Positions 28,194 to 37,912 of a stretch of 64,000 nucleotides of DNA are shown piece by piece. The notes under the pieces are model-generated. The model did no database searches and had not been told where the DNA came from. It saw only the letters and a list, made by a program, of their open reading frames with translations. Numbering within the stretch: position 1 is the stretch's first letter; every line of letters starts with the position of its first letter. The position numbers were made by a program, and so were the translations under genes. The stretch is from a virus, in IMG/VR virus record IMGVR_UViG_3300019751_000003, positions 19,395 to 83,394 of that record; one strand, 5' to 3'.

Positions 28194-29528
28194 TTAGAAA
28201 TCTAATTTAACTTTTATTAAAATTTCATTAGAGAAAGATTTCAATAGAGGTTTAGAAAGTTTAGCAATCGCCAACAACGCGTTGTCGTTATTATATAAAC
28301 CAACACTTGTGATATAAGTTTTAGGGTCACCGATATAAGTAGTTTGTGCTAACTTACCTTCTGAACCTGAAATGTATGTTGGGTTATTACTAAAGTTATA
28401 CTCTGCATTTTTAGCTCTAACAAAATAAAATGTAGACTTTATCTCTTCTTCATTTCTTGCTTGGAATCCGTTTGTAGCATCTGCAGCTGCAGCTCCACTA
28501 ATTGCCGTAAACAATCTATTGTGGTTTTGATTATCTGCTTGTGTTCTAACTGTTCCTAAAGATGCTGATGTGTCGAGTAATGCTGCACTTAATACAATGA
28601 TACCATGTTGTGGATAAACTTCACCGAATACTCTTGATGAGTTTTGGATTCCGTTTAATAATGAACCACTTACAATATTGTATTTAGTTTGTCTTGCGTT
28701 ACCTGATTGGTCTCTATCACCACTATCGTCAATTAACCTTAACATATCGTTTCCGCCAGAACCTGAGATACATAGTTCCCAATTTCCAGGGTCAAGTCTA
28801 TCTTTTAATCTTGCTCTGTTTATTGCGATTGCGTAGACATCGTTTTGGTTCGTGTCATTAAATCTAAAGAACTTTTGAGAAGATGGTAATAAGACTTGTT
28901 GTAGTTGTGAGTAAATCGCTGATGAAGGTGAATCTTCATTCGTTCCTGCTGACCCACTACCAGCGTAGTGACCATATGAGATTGAGAACTGAGGTTCGTT
29001 TGTTGATACAGTCGGGTCGCCATTATAGATTTCATAATAATATGCTTTTTGAGTAGCTGATTGAAATGATGATGTATGGAATACTGTTAGTTCACCACTA
29101 TTACCACTCCACAATCCTCGTGTTACTCTTTTAGTTCCACCTTCTACAATATCTTCATTTGTAAATGCAGTATATACTTTACCACTACCGAAGTCGTATG
29201 CACCTGCTCCGATTACTGGTGTTGTGTTATTAGTGTTATCGTCTCTTACTATATCTACAACTGGGTCTGTAACTACTACTGAACCACCACCTGTGTTTCC
29301 ACTTGTTACACCGACAGATACGGATGAACCACCGCCACCGCCGCCTCCATTTTGCATGAAGACTTGACCGCCGAGTCCGAGGTTACCATAATAAGGGTTG
29401 TCTGTACCCATACCGTAGTTACCAAATCCACCACCACCATATCCTAACATTCCGTCAAATGCTGATGTGTTTCCGCCTATCCCATTATTTGAGTAAACCA
29501 TTCCTTGTCCTGGATAAAACATTGCCAT
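28194..29528 (-). CDS. Tail/fibre structural protein sharing a C-terminal module with the LamG protein
   Basis: The 444-residue protein begins with a Gly/Asn/Tyr-rich segment (GYGGGGFGNYGMG and a polyglycine run near 60). A region with ITVFHTSSF- and YYEIYNGDP-like strands follows. The last 100 residues have EYNFSNNPTYISG and YITSVGLYNNDNALLAIAKL, clearly related to the end of the adjacent 573-residue protein. The shared ending may be an attachment or trimerisation module. It follows the 214-residue gene by 11 bases. No enzymatic motif is seen. Confidence 0.65.
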   Translation of the reverse strand: MAMFYPGQGMVYSNNGIGGNTSAFDGMLGYGGGGFGNYGMGTDNPYYGNLGLGGQVFMQNGGGGGGGSSVSVGVTSGNTGGGSVVVTDPVVDIVRDDNTNNTTPVIGAGAYDFGSGKVYTAFTNEDIVEGGTKRVTRGLWSGNSGELTVFHTSSFQSATQKAYYYEIYNGDPTVSTNEPQFSISYGHYAGSGSAGTNEDSPSSAIYSQLQQVLLPSSQKFFRFNDTNQNDVYAIAINRARLKDRLDPGNWELCISGSGGNDMLRLIDDSGDRDQSGNARQTKYNIVSGSLLNGIQNSSRVFGEVYPQHGIIVLSAALLDTSASLGTVRTQADNQNHNRLFTAISGAAAADATNGFQARNEEEIKSTFYFVRAKNAEYNFSNNPTYISGSEGKLAQTTYIGDPKTYITSVGLYNNDNALLAIAKLSKPLLKSFSNEILIKVKLDF

Positions 29529-29539
29529 AATCTATTCCT

Positions 29540-30184
29540 CTATGCGTTTGATGTTACTTTAGGCGTTACCGTTACATCAATCTCAGCTCTACCACCTGTT
29601 TCATTACCAATGATAACAATTCTTGTAGAAGTTGTTTGATTAATTGGTAAGTTTGTAGTTGGTTGAAATTGAAATGCAGTTCCTGTTACAGAAATTGCTT
29701 TTGCGGTTGCGTAAGTGTTAATATTAATAATTGCAGATTGTTTACCAGGTACTGCCCCTAATCCTGCGATAGTACCGACATCACTATTTAATAGTATTGC
29801 AGTATATCCTAAGTTTTCATTACCACCATTTTTGGTTACCACATTGATTGGTACAAGAATACTTTCCTCAGCAACATTAATCGATGAGATTGATGTTTCT
29901 AAGAATGGTAACTTAATAGTACTCTTTGGTAATGATAATAATTTATATTTCATTAGATATGATTCATCAGTAATTGCCTCTAACACAGGCATATTCTCTA
30001 TAACGATACCATAAAAATCACTACCTAATGAGTGTGCTGGATTCCAAAGGTCGTAATCAACCTCATCGTCAGCCAATGCAAATTGTGTTATTGCAAATTT
30101 GTCTCTGCCTTCAGCTAATAGCTCTCTACCCTTCTTGGTAAGTATTGCGTCTACTGTTACAGATGAATTATCTAAAAATCCCAT
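29540..30184 (-). CDS. Virion structural protein (tail/baseplate-associated, family unnamed)
   Basis: The 214-residue protein begins MGFLDNSSVTVDAILTKKGR, then FALADDEVDYDLWNPAHS. I recall this opening from tail proteins of marine T4-like phages. The C-terminal half is beta-rich (ARAEIDVTVTPKV-like ending). Its own late-type motif lies 22 bases upstream, and a GAGGAAAC Shine-Dalgarno-like sequence precedes the ATG. It follows the 1458-residue baseplate/tail gene and leads the fibre genes, consistent with a connector between baseplate and fibres, although this role is inference. Confidence 0.65.
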   Translation of the reverse strand: MGFLDNSSVTVDAILTKKGRELLAEGRDKFAITQFALADDEVDYDLWNPAHSLGSDFYGIVIENMPVLEAITDESYLMKYKLLSLPKSTIKLPFLETSISSINVAEESILVPINVVTKNGGNENLGYTAILLNSDVGTIAGLGAVPGKQSAIININTYATAKAISVTGTAFQFQPTTNLPINQTTSTRIVIIGNETGGRAEIDVTVTPKVTSNA

Positions 30185-30205
30185 AGTTGTTTCCTCTTTT
30201 ACTTA

Positions 30206-30213
30206 TATAAATA
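30206..30213 (-). promoter_or_regulatory. Putative late promoter of the 214-residue structural gene
   Basis: The minus strand reads TATATTTATATAA, containing ATATTTATA, 22 bases before the start at 30184. Confidence 0.5.
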
Positions 30214-30267
30214 TAGTTTTTTTTTAAATTAAATCATTTTTCTATTATGATTCTTATTTTCTCTATT

Positions 30268-33200
30268 TTAACCACCTCGGCGATTGTTTCTTATAAACCC
30301 ACCTAAAGTTGTATTTGGACTTGCAGCCCCTGTTGAATTAGGATTGGTTTCATTAAAAAATCCACCTTGTTGGTTTGGTCGTTGTTGTCTGCCACGAGTT
30401 CTGTTTATCATATCATTAGCAGCATTTGTGTTAATACGAACTGGACTTCCATTTGGTGTAGTTGTTGTAGTCGTTTGCGTACCTCTTGGTCTTGCTCTTA
30501 CAACAGGGTTTGTTGTACCTAAACCTAAACCAGGCAAACTTCTAAATATATTGTTTTCCAATACAACTGTTTTCCCTTTAGACTTTACCTCATTATTATT
30601 GTTGCTGAGAATGTGTTGTTTTACACTTACTAAAGTATCTGGGTCTGCAATTTTAACTGTATCAGGCAAGTCACCTTTAACTTCATCACCTTTTACTACA
30701 TTATCAGTATTGTATACTAATACATCTGATTCTACTTGAGTTACTATAATAACAGGCGAATTATCAGGAGTATCAGGAGATTTGGTTGTCAATGAATCAC
30801 TTGATATTTTACATCCTTCAAAAAATAAGTTCTTTAAGTTACCTGTTAATCTATCATCTTGAATTTGTGAAAAGTGGAATGATGCCGAACTTGCAAATTT
30901 AATTCCTAATGAAGCACTAACATCATTTGAATAAAAATACTTTGGTTCTAATGCGTACCTTGAAGGTCTTGAATCTAAGATTGTTGACCCTGTTGGTGAA
31001 TATTCCCAATAACCATTTGAACCTGTAAAGTATGCACCAGATGCCGTATTAAACAATGCGAGGTCGGTGAACTTATATATGGATGGTTTAAATGGGTCTC
31101 GTTCAATACTTGAAGTATAAGTTAAGTAAGAACCTGATACAACATTCAGTACACTAATTCCAGGTGCCTCATATTGATGTTGTGTGTAATCAATATTATC
31201 AGGCCTTTTGTAATTGTTTCTTTCAAAGACATGAGGTTCAATCATTATACCTTTATGCCAATCTGCTCTCGCAGGTACAAGTTGTCTCATACTATCAAAG
31301 ACAGACATATCATATCTTGATAACATTCCTATTATAATATTAAGAGCCGTTCCTCTATTATATTTTTGGAAATAGTTTCTTGCTCTAAAATCTAATAAAT
31401 CATACCCGTCAATATTTCTAACATCAGTATCACCAATTAAATCATCAACCTCAAAATATCCTTCAGATGCATAAATATCAAAGTTTACAGTATCAGTTGT
31501 TGAGAAGTAAGTTCCTAATAAGTTTGAATCATTTGGAGCTCTATCGTATTGACTTACTTCATTTGATGTGTCTCTTTGTAGTGGTCCTTGTAATGATGAT
31601 GACTCTACCCTTACTTTATTATTACTAAGGTTTAAAGCGCCTGCTGATGGGATTGATACAAAGTATGTATCCACTTCACCAGAAAGATTATCTGGCTGAC
31701 CATGTTCATATGACGCTGATAATATAAATCCTCTATCTGAAGATGTGAAATGTTGGTTAGGGTGTCTTGATTGAATTGACCCACTAACACTATTAAATAC
31801 ACTATCAGGGAATATTCTATAAAGAACATTTTCGTATGATGTATCTAAATCTAAATCAGTCGTGTTGGCGTCAGAATAATATGCTTCTCTATTTGCCGCA
31901 TGTCCTTCGAGAACCTCAGATGCTAATTTTGTTTTGTAGTATCTAATCTCTTGAATACTTGCAGTTGAGGTTGTTCCAAGATAAGGCGCCATTAACTTGT
32001 TGTTGTCTGATGAACCACTTGAGTTCCAAATAAAGTTCCAATTATTATTAGTTGTTGATGCGGTTGCGTGAACTAATACATCACCAAAGTCGTCTACATA
32101 TGTAGCTCCTAAATGATATCCACCCGATGCAGATGAAAATCCTATAACAACATCTCTCTCTTGTATATAAGGGAAGTAATCTGAAGTTACTGATATTACT
32201 GGTGAACCACCTCTTAGTCTTACTCTGGCTTTTTTTGTTGATTGTTGGTAATCCCAATGTAAGTCAATCTGCCCACCATCTTTTTGATTTAATCTAAATA
32301 CCGTATGATTGTCTGTTGGAAGTTTACCAACATACTCAATAGTCTTTGGTCTAATATTATTTATAGTATCCCAAATATGTTCACTTCTATTTTTACCATC
32401 TAATTGTAATTTGTAAACATATCTGTCGTGTTCATAAATGTTCTTTTGAGATTCTACTCTTGGACCACCATATTCTCTAATCTTCAAGAATGAACTTGGT
32501 ATTCCGTATGATGATATTAATGTTTTAAATGAACGAGCCGTACCTTTTGTCTTGTAAATGCCTGGCACATTATTTAACAATCGTCTCCAAGTCTCTTGTA
32601 CAATTTCTTTAGTCGGTTTGGAATACAAAGACCCTGATTGTTGTGGAGTACCATTTTGGTCAACACCAAATTCATATTGCCATAGACCTGTATCTGCGTA
32701 TCCATTATATAGTTTCCAACCAAATGATTCTGCTATTATGGATATTAGGTCATTTGCTAAACCATCTGCTGGGTGTTCTTCTCTTTCATTGATTGTTGTC
32801 AATGATTTTATGTAGTTCCAAGAAATGTCAAAATGTTGTCCTAACATATCTACAAATGTTTGATACTCTTCATTAAGTTTATCATCAGTTATATTTACAG
32901 GAATAACACTTCTTAATTTTGTTGGGTTTTGGTGGTCATATAAAGAGGCACTTGATAGTGTCTCAGTTAACCACGAACTACCTTGACTTGATGTACTATG
33001 ATACAATACATCAGGATTTCTTGTTTGTTTTGGATATGGATTAATAGTAAATGCTGAAGATGAGTGGTGACTATAAATCTGTGCGTCATGATTGTAATAT
33101 AACCAATACTCAAAGTCATCAAATGTACCTATAAGTTCTAATTTTCTTCTATTAGATGAAGATATGTTTGTTAATGCCTCAGAACCACTTACATTGTTTA

Positions 33201-34644
33201 ATACACCAATTCTTCTATCATATGCTTCAACTTGTTGTAACTTATAATAAAAGTTTCTAACTCGTTCTTCTGCTGATGAGAAGTTTACAAAGTTTGCAAA
33301 GTCAGAATAATCTATATTTAATTTTACATTTCCAAGAGAACCACTAAAATATCTATCTATTATTTTTTGTTGTGTAGGTGCGCCAGAGTCTAATAAACTA
33401 CTCCATGTTTCGTAGTCACTACTTGCCCCAGAACCATCATCTAAATCTATATTAAAGTTTGGGTCTGAGAAAAACTCAGTATTATCTTCACCCAATTCGT
33501 TAAATACTATAACTCGTTCTATATAAGATTTTTGTAGTTGTGCAGATGTTCCAACTGTATCATTTACATTTACTTCATCTGGTAGTGGACTATAAAGTTT
33601 TAATATAGCGGTGTCAACTGAAGTTACACTCATATTGAGTCGTTTGTACGCCATACTCCAATAACTTGGAGCAGATAATGGTACACCAACTCCACCACCC
33701 GGACTTCCATTGTTCCAAACACCTGCTAACTCTACTGATTCTCTAATACCATTTTCAGTAACATCTAATGGTAACGACCCCGATGTTGATACACTTCCTA
33801 AAGAAAACTTTCGTACCCAACTTAGAGTAGTATCAGGGTTTTGTTTAATTTTAAATTCATCAAATCTACCAGTAACCTCAAAGTGCCAGTTGCCTGTCAC
33901 AGGAGAGGTTTGTTCTGTTTTCTTCGTTACAATTACCTCGGTAAATGTATTGTAGTCAGACTCACCATCTAAATTCAATGAAGCTTCGATACCGCCTGAT
34001 TCAACTGGAAACCAAATACTATTTGGTGTATCACCTGGTGGATATGGTAAGTAGTCTTGTACTTCACCGACAATTGTACCATCAAATGCGGCGTTGATAA
34101 TTGGTATTAAATTATTACCACCAAGATTTATCATCAATGGTGTGTAAGTTGTACTTGGGTCTGTAAATGAGTTTGCTTGTATTTGTTGATTTTTATTATA
34201 CAATGCTGCAAACGAAGAAAGAGCGTCTTGAATAAATCCTTGAGAACCAATTACTTTAATTTCTTTTCTGTCCCCTGATATTTCTGTAATCTTTAGACTT
34301 GGTAGGTTGTGAAGAAAATTATAAACTATGTTGTATGTTCCTTGATTGAACCCTGCAGCTCTAATATCTGCCTCTGGTTTTACAAATACAGTATAACCAT
34401 TTTGTTCATCACCAATTTTTTGAATATTTCCATTTGTACTTGCAACAAGAGTTGCACCTGCGTAAAAGTGTTTTTCAACTTGGGGAGTTGATACTCCTGC
34501 AACACCAACGATATCGGCATCTCTAAGAGGCACTCTGATTTGGCCACCATCAAGTATTGATTGGTCACCATTATCAAAAATTTGACCATAAACTGGTTGT
34601 TTTGATAAAACCTCTGCTTGATTATAAAATCTATCTAATGCCAT
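30268..34644 (-). CDS. Large tail/baseplate structural protein
   Basis: The 1458-residue protein sits in the place of the big baseplate-wedge proteins of T4-like phages (gp7/gp10 positions). A conserved stretch near 620-720 contains DLISIIAESFGW and KGTARSFKTLISSYGIPSS, which I recall from tail proteins of P2 gpI/gp7-like type. A lectin-like region lies near 785-900 (FSSASGGYHLGATYVDD, IQEIRYYKTKL). The final 80 residues are Arg/Asn/Thr-rich low complexity (TTTTTTPNGSPVR). It starts 14 bases inside the end of the nucleotidyltransferase-like gene, with a late-type motif 25 bases before its ATG. The exact gp number is uncertain. Confidence 0.65.
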   Translation of the reverse strand: MALDRFYNQAEVLSKQPVYGQIFDNGDQSILDGGQIRVPLRDADIVGVAGVSTPQVEKHFYAGATLVASTNGNIQKIGDEQNGYTVFVKPEADIRAAGFNQGTYNIVYNFLHNLPSLKITEISGDRKEIKVIGSQGFIQDALSSFAALYNKNQQIQANSFTDPSTTYTPLMINLGGNNLIPIINAAFDGTIVGEVQDYLPYPPGDTPNSIWFPVESGGIEASLNLDGESDYNTFTEVIVTKKTEQTSPVTGNWHFEVTGRFDEFKIKQNPDTTLSWVRKFSLGSVSTSGSLPLDVTENGIRESVELAGVWNNGSPGGGVGVPLSAPSYWSMAYKRLNMSVTSVDTAILKLYSPLPDEVNVNDTVGTSAQLQKSYIERVIVFNELGEDNTEFFSDPNFNIDLDDGSGASSDYETWSSLLDSGAPTQQKIIDRYFSGSLGNVKLNIDYSDFANFVNFSSAEERVRNFYYKLQQVEAYDRRIGVLNNVSGSEALTNISSSNRRKLELIGTFDDFEYWLYYNHDAQIYSHHSSSAFTINPYPKQTRNPDVLYHSTSSQGSSWLTETLSSASLYDHQNPTKLRSVIPVNITDDKLNEEYQTFVDMLGQHFDISWNYIKSLTTINEREEHPADGLANDLISIIAESFGWKLYNGYADTGLWQYEFGVDQNGTPQQSGSLYSKPTKEIVQETWRRLLNNVPGIYKTKGTARSFKTLISSYGIPSSFLKIREYGGPRVESQKNIYEHDRYVYKLQLDGKNRSEHIWDTINNIRPKTIEYVGKLPTDNHTVFRLNQKDGGQIDLHWDYQQSTKKARVRLRGGSPVISVTSDYFPYIQERDVVIGFSSASGGYHLGATYVDDFGDVLVHATASTTNNNWNFIWNSSGSSDNNKLMAPYLGTTSTASIQEIRYYKTKLASEVLEGHAANREAYYSDANTTDLDLDTSYENVLYRIFPDSVFNSVSGSIQSRHPNQHFTSSDRGFILSASYEHGQPDNLSGEVDTYFVSIPSAGALNLSNNKVRVESSSLQGPLQRDTSNEVSQYDRAPNDSNLLGTYFSTTDTVNFDIYASEGYFEVDDLIGDTDVRNIDGYDLLDFRARNYFQKYNRGTALNIIIGMLSRYDMSVFDSMRQLVPARADWHKGIMIEPHVFERNNYKRPDNIDYTQHQYEAPGISVLNVVSGSYLTYTSSIERDPFKPSIYKFTDLALFNTASGAYFTGSNGYWEYSPTGSTILDSRPSRYALEPKYFYSNDVSASLGIKFASSASFHFSQIQDDRLTGNLKNLFFEGCKISSDSLTTKSPDTPDNSPVIIVTQVESDVLVYNTDNVVKGDEVKGDLPDTVKIADPDTLVSVKQHILSNNNNEVKSKGKTVVLENNIFRSLPGLGLGTTNPVVRARPRGTQTTTTTTPNGSPVRINTNAANDMINRTRGRQQRPNQQGGFFNETNPNSTGAASPNTTLGGFIRNNRRGG

Positions 34645-35215
34645 TCTTTAAATCCAAAAACTTACCATTATAAATATTTTCTCTCATTCGCTTCTTTACT
34701 TTAGAAGTTGTATAGTAATCATACCCTTCTATTTCATATAGACCCGTTGTCAATTCAGTTACATTTAAACTATCAGGCAACATTCTTTCTTGTAGAGTAA
34801 CCCCATTAAATGTTTTTAAACTTCGTTTATGATTCTTAACTCTTTTAAATTTATTTTTTGATTTAGATGGTCTTTCACATTTGTTTCTAAGACCTAAGTG
34901 GTCTTGCCATAACGCCTCATTTGACCATTTAATATCAATAAACATATTTCTTTGGAATCCTAAAATCATAGCAGTATCTAAAATATGTTTTAGGTATTGA
35001 TGATTTTTTATTTCATTTCGTAAGACAATATCTACATCCATAGTTGGAATATCTGCACCATAAATATTTTCTGCAAATGCACCAACCAAATAAACTTTAT
35101 AGTCTGATAAATCAACTTCTTTGTTGAAGTTGTTCCACCACCCTTTAAACTTATCATACCTTGGTCTTTCCCATGGTGTTGTAGTTTCGATATTTCCTAT
35201 TTTAAAATAAAACAT
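34631..35215 (-). CDS. Polymerase-beta-fold nucleotidyltransferase-like protein
   Basis: The 194-residue protein shows the pattern of minimal pol-beta nucleotidyltransferases: YLVGAFAENIYG (G-A/S loop near 44-52), D60-V-D62 in TMDVDIVL, and a third acidic strand FIDIKW (D94). These three carboxylates would bind two metals. The C-terminal half is very basic (KSKNKFKRVKNHKRS) and may bind nucleic acid or a protein partner. Similar proteins act as antitoxins, tRNA or protein adenylyltransferases, or are catalytically idle. It lies between two virion genes (overlap of 14 bases downstream, 8-base gap upstream), an odd place for an enzyme, so it is probably co-expressed with late genes. Confidence 0.7.
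   Translation of the reverse strand: MFYFKIGNIETTTPWERPRYDKFKGWWNNFNKEVDLSDYKVYLVGAFAENIYGADIPTMDVDIVLRNEIKNHQYLKHILDTAMILGFQRNMFIDIKWSNEALWQDHLGLRNKCERPSKSKNKFKRVKNHKRSLKTFNGVTLQERMLPDSLNVTELTTGLYEIEGYDYYTTSKVKKRMRENIYNGKFLDLKNGIR
34669..34676 (-). promoter_or_regulatory. Putative internal late promoter of the 1458-residue gene
   Basis: The minus strand reads AATATTTATAATG, containing ATATTTATA, 25 bases before the start at 34644. It lies inside the 3' end of the nucleotidyltransferase-like gene. Confidence 0.4.
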
Positions 35216-35223
35216 ATTTTTTC

Positions 35224-35826
35224 CTATGAGTCTAAGTATCCACCACCACCAAACATACTATTATAATATGGGTTGTTTTGTTGGAATGTTGTTTGATTTC
35301 CACTTCCAGCTCCTGGAGTTGCATATGGGTCATCAGTTACAACTCCACCACCACTCGTAGTATTGCCACCACTCGTAGTATTACCACCACTGGTTTGTCC
35401 TGATGAATTACCTACAAAATCATTTATTTGTTGAGGGAACGCGTTAGGTGGGAAACCATATCCATTTGGAATTCGTGAACCATCATCTAATTGAGTAATC
35501 GGTGGCCAAGGAATTGAATTCGTGCCTTGGATTGTTGTAAAAGGTCCTGATAAATATATAGAACCTAATCTTGCTCCCATCCTAGCTCTTTGTTGAACCG
35601 ATTGGTTTGGAACAATACCTCTCTCTGGAAAACTTAATTCTTTTATTTCAATGTCAAGATTATTAACAACATCACTTTGTTGATATCTGGCTACTTTTGT
35701 TTTTGAACCATCATCTTTATCAACAAAATAGATATTACCATATTGTTCCCCTTGTTGTTGAACGGGGTATGATACTATCTGTCCTCTGACATTTCTGTTT
35801 ATATCTCTTATTCCTTGTACACTCAT
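35224..35826 (-). CDS. Virion-associated protein with Gly/Thr/Ser tandem repeats
   Basis: The 200-residue protein has an N-terminal domain (1-100) with NIYFVDKDDGSKTKVARY and LGSIYLSGPF strands. A proline-rich segment (PWPPITQLDDGSRIPNGYG) follows, then a low-complexity tail of GGNTTS units encoded by an 18-base tandem repeat, ending in NPYYNSMFGGGGYLDS. The tail resembles flexible ends of fibre-attachment proteins. It overlaps the stop of the upstream 691-residue gene by one base (TAATG). The family is not recognised. Confidence 0.6.
   Translation of the reverse strand: MSVQGIRDINRNVRGQIVSYPVQQQGEQYGNIYFVDKDDGSKTKVARYQQSDVVNNLDIEIKELSFPERGIVPNQSVQQRARMGARLGSIYLSGPFTTIQGTNSIPWPPITQLDDGSRIPNGYGFPPNAFPQQINDFVGNSSGQTSGGNTTSGGNTTSGGGVVTDDPYATPGAGSGNQTTFQQNNPYYNSMFGGGGYLDS
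35348..35383 (-). repeat. 18-base tandem repeat (two full copies plus partial) in a structural gene
   Basis: The plus strand shows CCACCACTCGTAGTATT followed by G or A, twice in tandem, and then a partial third copy. It encodes GGNTTSGGNTTSGG. Confidence 0.8.
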
Positions 35827-37901
35827 TATCGTACTACCTTAAAGTAAAAGTTGTCATCGTAATATTTTATGTCACTTCCCTGGTCAACCCTAAAACAGAA
35901 TTTATAAAATCGTTCAGGTTGTAATCCGTTAAACCAAAAATTGAAATAGTTACCACTTGCGTCACAACTTAACTTTGTGTAGTTTGTATCGAATGGAATG
36001 ATAACTTGTTCGGTTTGGGAATCCACTACTGAGTAATATGATGTAGTTGGTAAATACTTTATCGTCTTTAAAGGTGACGATTCAAATGTCCTTGTTGGAT
36101 ATCTGTCTCTACCAAATACTCTAATCTTAGCTTTAGAACTTTCTTTATATTCTGTTGAAAGATTCTTAACATATAATATAAGGTCATCGCCTGTTAGTGC
36201 GCTTAAAGACCCTGTTACAAATGTAGAATCATCCCACCTTGCTTCTAATACAGGTGGATAGATTGTATGGGTATCAGTCGAAAAGAATTTTATTGAACCG
36301 AATTTTTTATCCGATGCCTCATCATTGTTAGACTTTTTAATAATCAGTCCGTTATTAACCCTTGTACCATTAATCATTTCGTTTACATACTCTGTAACTG
36401 GCACATTCAAATTGTCAGTTGATTTTGTAAACACTTGTTTGTAATGTGTGCCTGCACTATAAGATGATGTGAACCATGTTCCACCACCACTTGTTTTAAC
36501 AAACGATGCTTCCCATAATGTATCATGGAATGCTGACCCTGTTAGGTCATGGTCTGTTGATAATATTTTAAAGTTATCAATAGATGCACTTGATTGTATT
36601 GAACTTCCACTTGCAAAATATGACCATCTAAATAAATGTTGTCCTGTTTCTCTTGCTTGGAATTTTACTGTTGGTGTAAAACTTGATGTAATATATCGTA
36701 TTGCATTATCGAAATCATTAACATCAACTAATCTACCTGTTGGTGTTTGTATTGTAAACTCAACACCCAACGATGCACCTTCTGCATTTACTCTTGGGAA
36801 ACTTCCTGTATCTATTGAAAAACTTGCAGTATAGTTTCTACCTTCTTGTAATGAGAACTTTCTATTTAAAGTTGCACCACCATTATTGGATGCGCTTATA
36901 TTTAAAATATCGTTACCTATAAAAGCTGACCCTGTGATTCCTTGTGAGTTATCTATTCCCTCATTTATAAAATATGTAGATGGTAATCCACTTACATTTA
37001 CAGAGAACTGGTCATTTACTAATGTTGATGATGGTTCATCTTTAAAGAATAAGAAGTTGTCGATTGAACCTGCTGACCCATCTGAACCATTTTGGTCAAA
37101 GAAAGAAAATTGTAATTTATGAAGTCCAGAGGCACTTGCTGTAAATGCCATTTTATATGTTGCGGTTGATATTAGTGATTCTTGGAATCCTGCAATATCA
37201 TTATTCATTAAATCTCCTGCAGGGTTTACTACATTAAAGTCAACGCCTGATAAGGTCTCTCTATTGAAATCAAATTCTATTTTGTATATTTGTCCTGCAT
37301 CTAATGATGCTGATAAGTTTGCCGTACCACCACTAAACTCGGATGCGGACATTGCCATCTTACCACCAGAAACAAATAACAATGGTTCATCACCATTTGG
37401 TCCATCAATTTTGTCTACTAACTCAAATCCACCAAGACCTGATACAAAGTCTATTGAAGATATTAATGAGTTTATTAAACTTGAATCTTTTATCTCACCA
37501 ACCAATGCACCTGTTACATCCCAAGTTTCACTTGTGTTAGGTTGAGTCCATGAACACCCTTCTTCGTGATGTGGTGTATCTGCTTCTTGTCCTAATCCCT
37601 CTACCCATGATTGTTTGATTGGATAAACAAACAAATCGAAATCTTCTTGTAGGTCTGAACTTTCAACATTCTCTAATCGTAATCTATATTCAGGTGATGT
37701 TATTGTTCCGTCTGAAACTGAATTTGAGATTTCAGTTAAGTCGAATTGAACCAATGCCCTACTATTTCCTAACAAGTTAGTATTAGATGGGTCATACAAT
37801 TTATTCACCTCAAGAATTTGGTCTTTACCCGTATTCTGGCCCTTACGACTTGAATCTTCGTAAATTGTAGTATCTTTATTTGCGTATATTCTATAAATCA
37901 T
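35826..37901 (-). CDS. Baseplate/tail structural protein with N-terminal DNRLRE-like domain
   Basis: The 691-residue protein opens with YRIYANKDTTIYEDSS, ALVQFDLTEI and SWVEGLGQEADT, then GCSWTQPN. This pattern is like the DNRLRE/disaggregatase-related beta-sandwich that binds surfaces or carbohydrates. The middle contains two related beta-sandwich repeats: SGVDFNVVNPAGDLMNND and GVEFTIQTPTGRLVDVND with similar flanks. The C-terminal region (560-691) has FGRDRYPTRTFESSPL and FWFNGLQPERFYKF. Placement directly after the gp6 gene suggests a wedge or peripheral baseplate role. I cannot assign a T4 gene number. Confidence 0.65.
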   Translation of the reverse strand: MIYRIYANKDTTIYEDSSRKGQNTGKDQILEVNKLYDPSNTNLLGNSRALVQFDLTEISNSVSDGTITSPEYRLRLENVESSDLQEDFDLFVYPIKQSWVEGLGQEADTPHHEEGCSWTQPNTSETWDVTGALVGEIKDSSLINSLISSIDFVSGLGGFELVDKIDGPNGDEPLLFVSGGKMAMSASEFSGGTANLSASLDAGQIYKIEFDFNRETLSGVDFNVVNPAGDLMNNDIAGFQESLISTATYKMAFTASASGLHKLQFSFFDQNGSDGSAGSIDNFLFFKDEPSSTLVNDQFSVNVSGLPSTYFINEGIDNSQGITGSAFIGNDILNISASNNGGATLNRKFSLQEGRNYTASFSIDTGSFPRVNAEGASLGVEFTIQTPTGRLVDVNDFDNAIRYITSSFTPTVKFQARETGQHLFRWSYFASGSSIQSSASIDNFKILSTDHDLTGSAFHDTLWEASFVKTSGGGTWFTSSYSAGTHYKQVFTKSTDNLNVPVTEYVNEMINGTRVNNGLIIKKSNNDEASDKKFGSIKFFSTDTHTIYPPVLEARWDDSTFVTGSLSALTGDDLILYVKNLSTEYKESSKAKIRVFGRDRYPTRTFESSPLKTIKYLPTTSYYSVVDSQTEQVIIPFDTNYTKLSCDASGNYFNFWFNGLQPERFYKFCFRVDQGSDIKYYDDNFYFKVVR

Positions 37902-37912
37902 ATTTTAACCCT

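Noticed and set aside
30284-30739. Long plus-strand frames such as 30284-30739, 16324-16767 and 6246-6782
   Set aside because: They lie fully inside well-supported minus-strand structural genes, have codon patterns of antisense shadows (Ser/Leu/Val/Pro-rich from AT-rich reverse strand), and show no recognisable domains.
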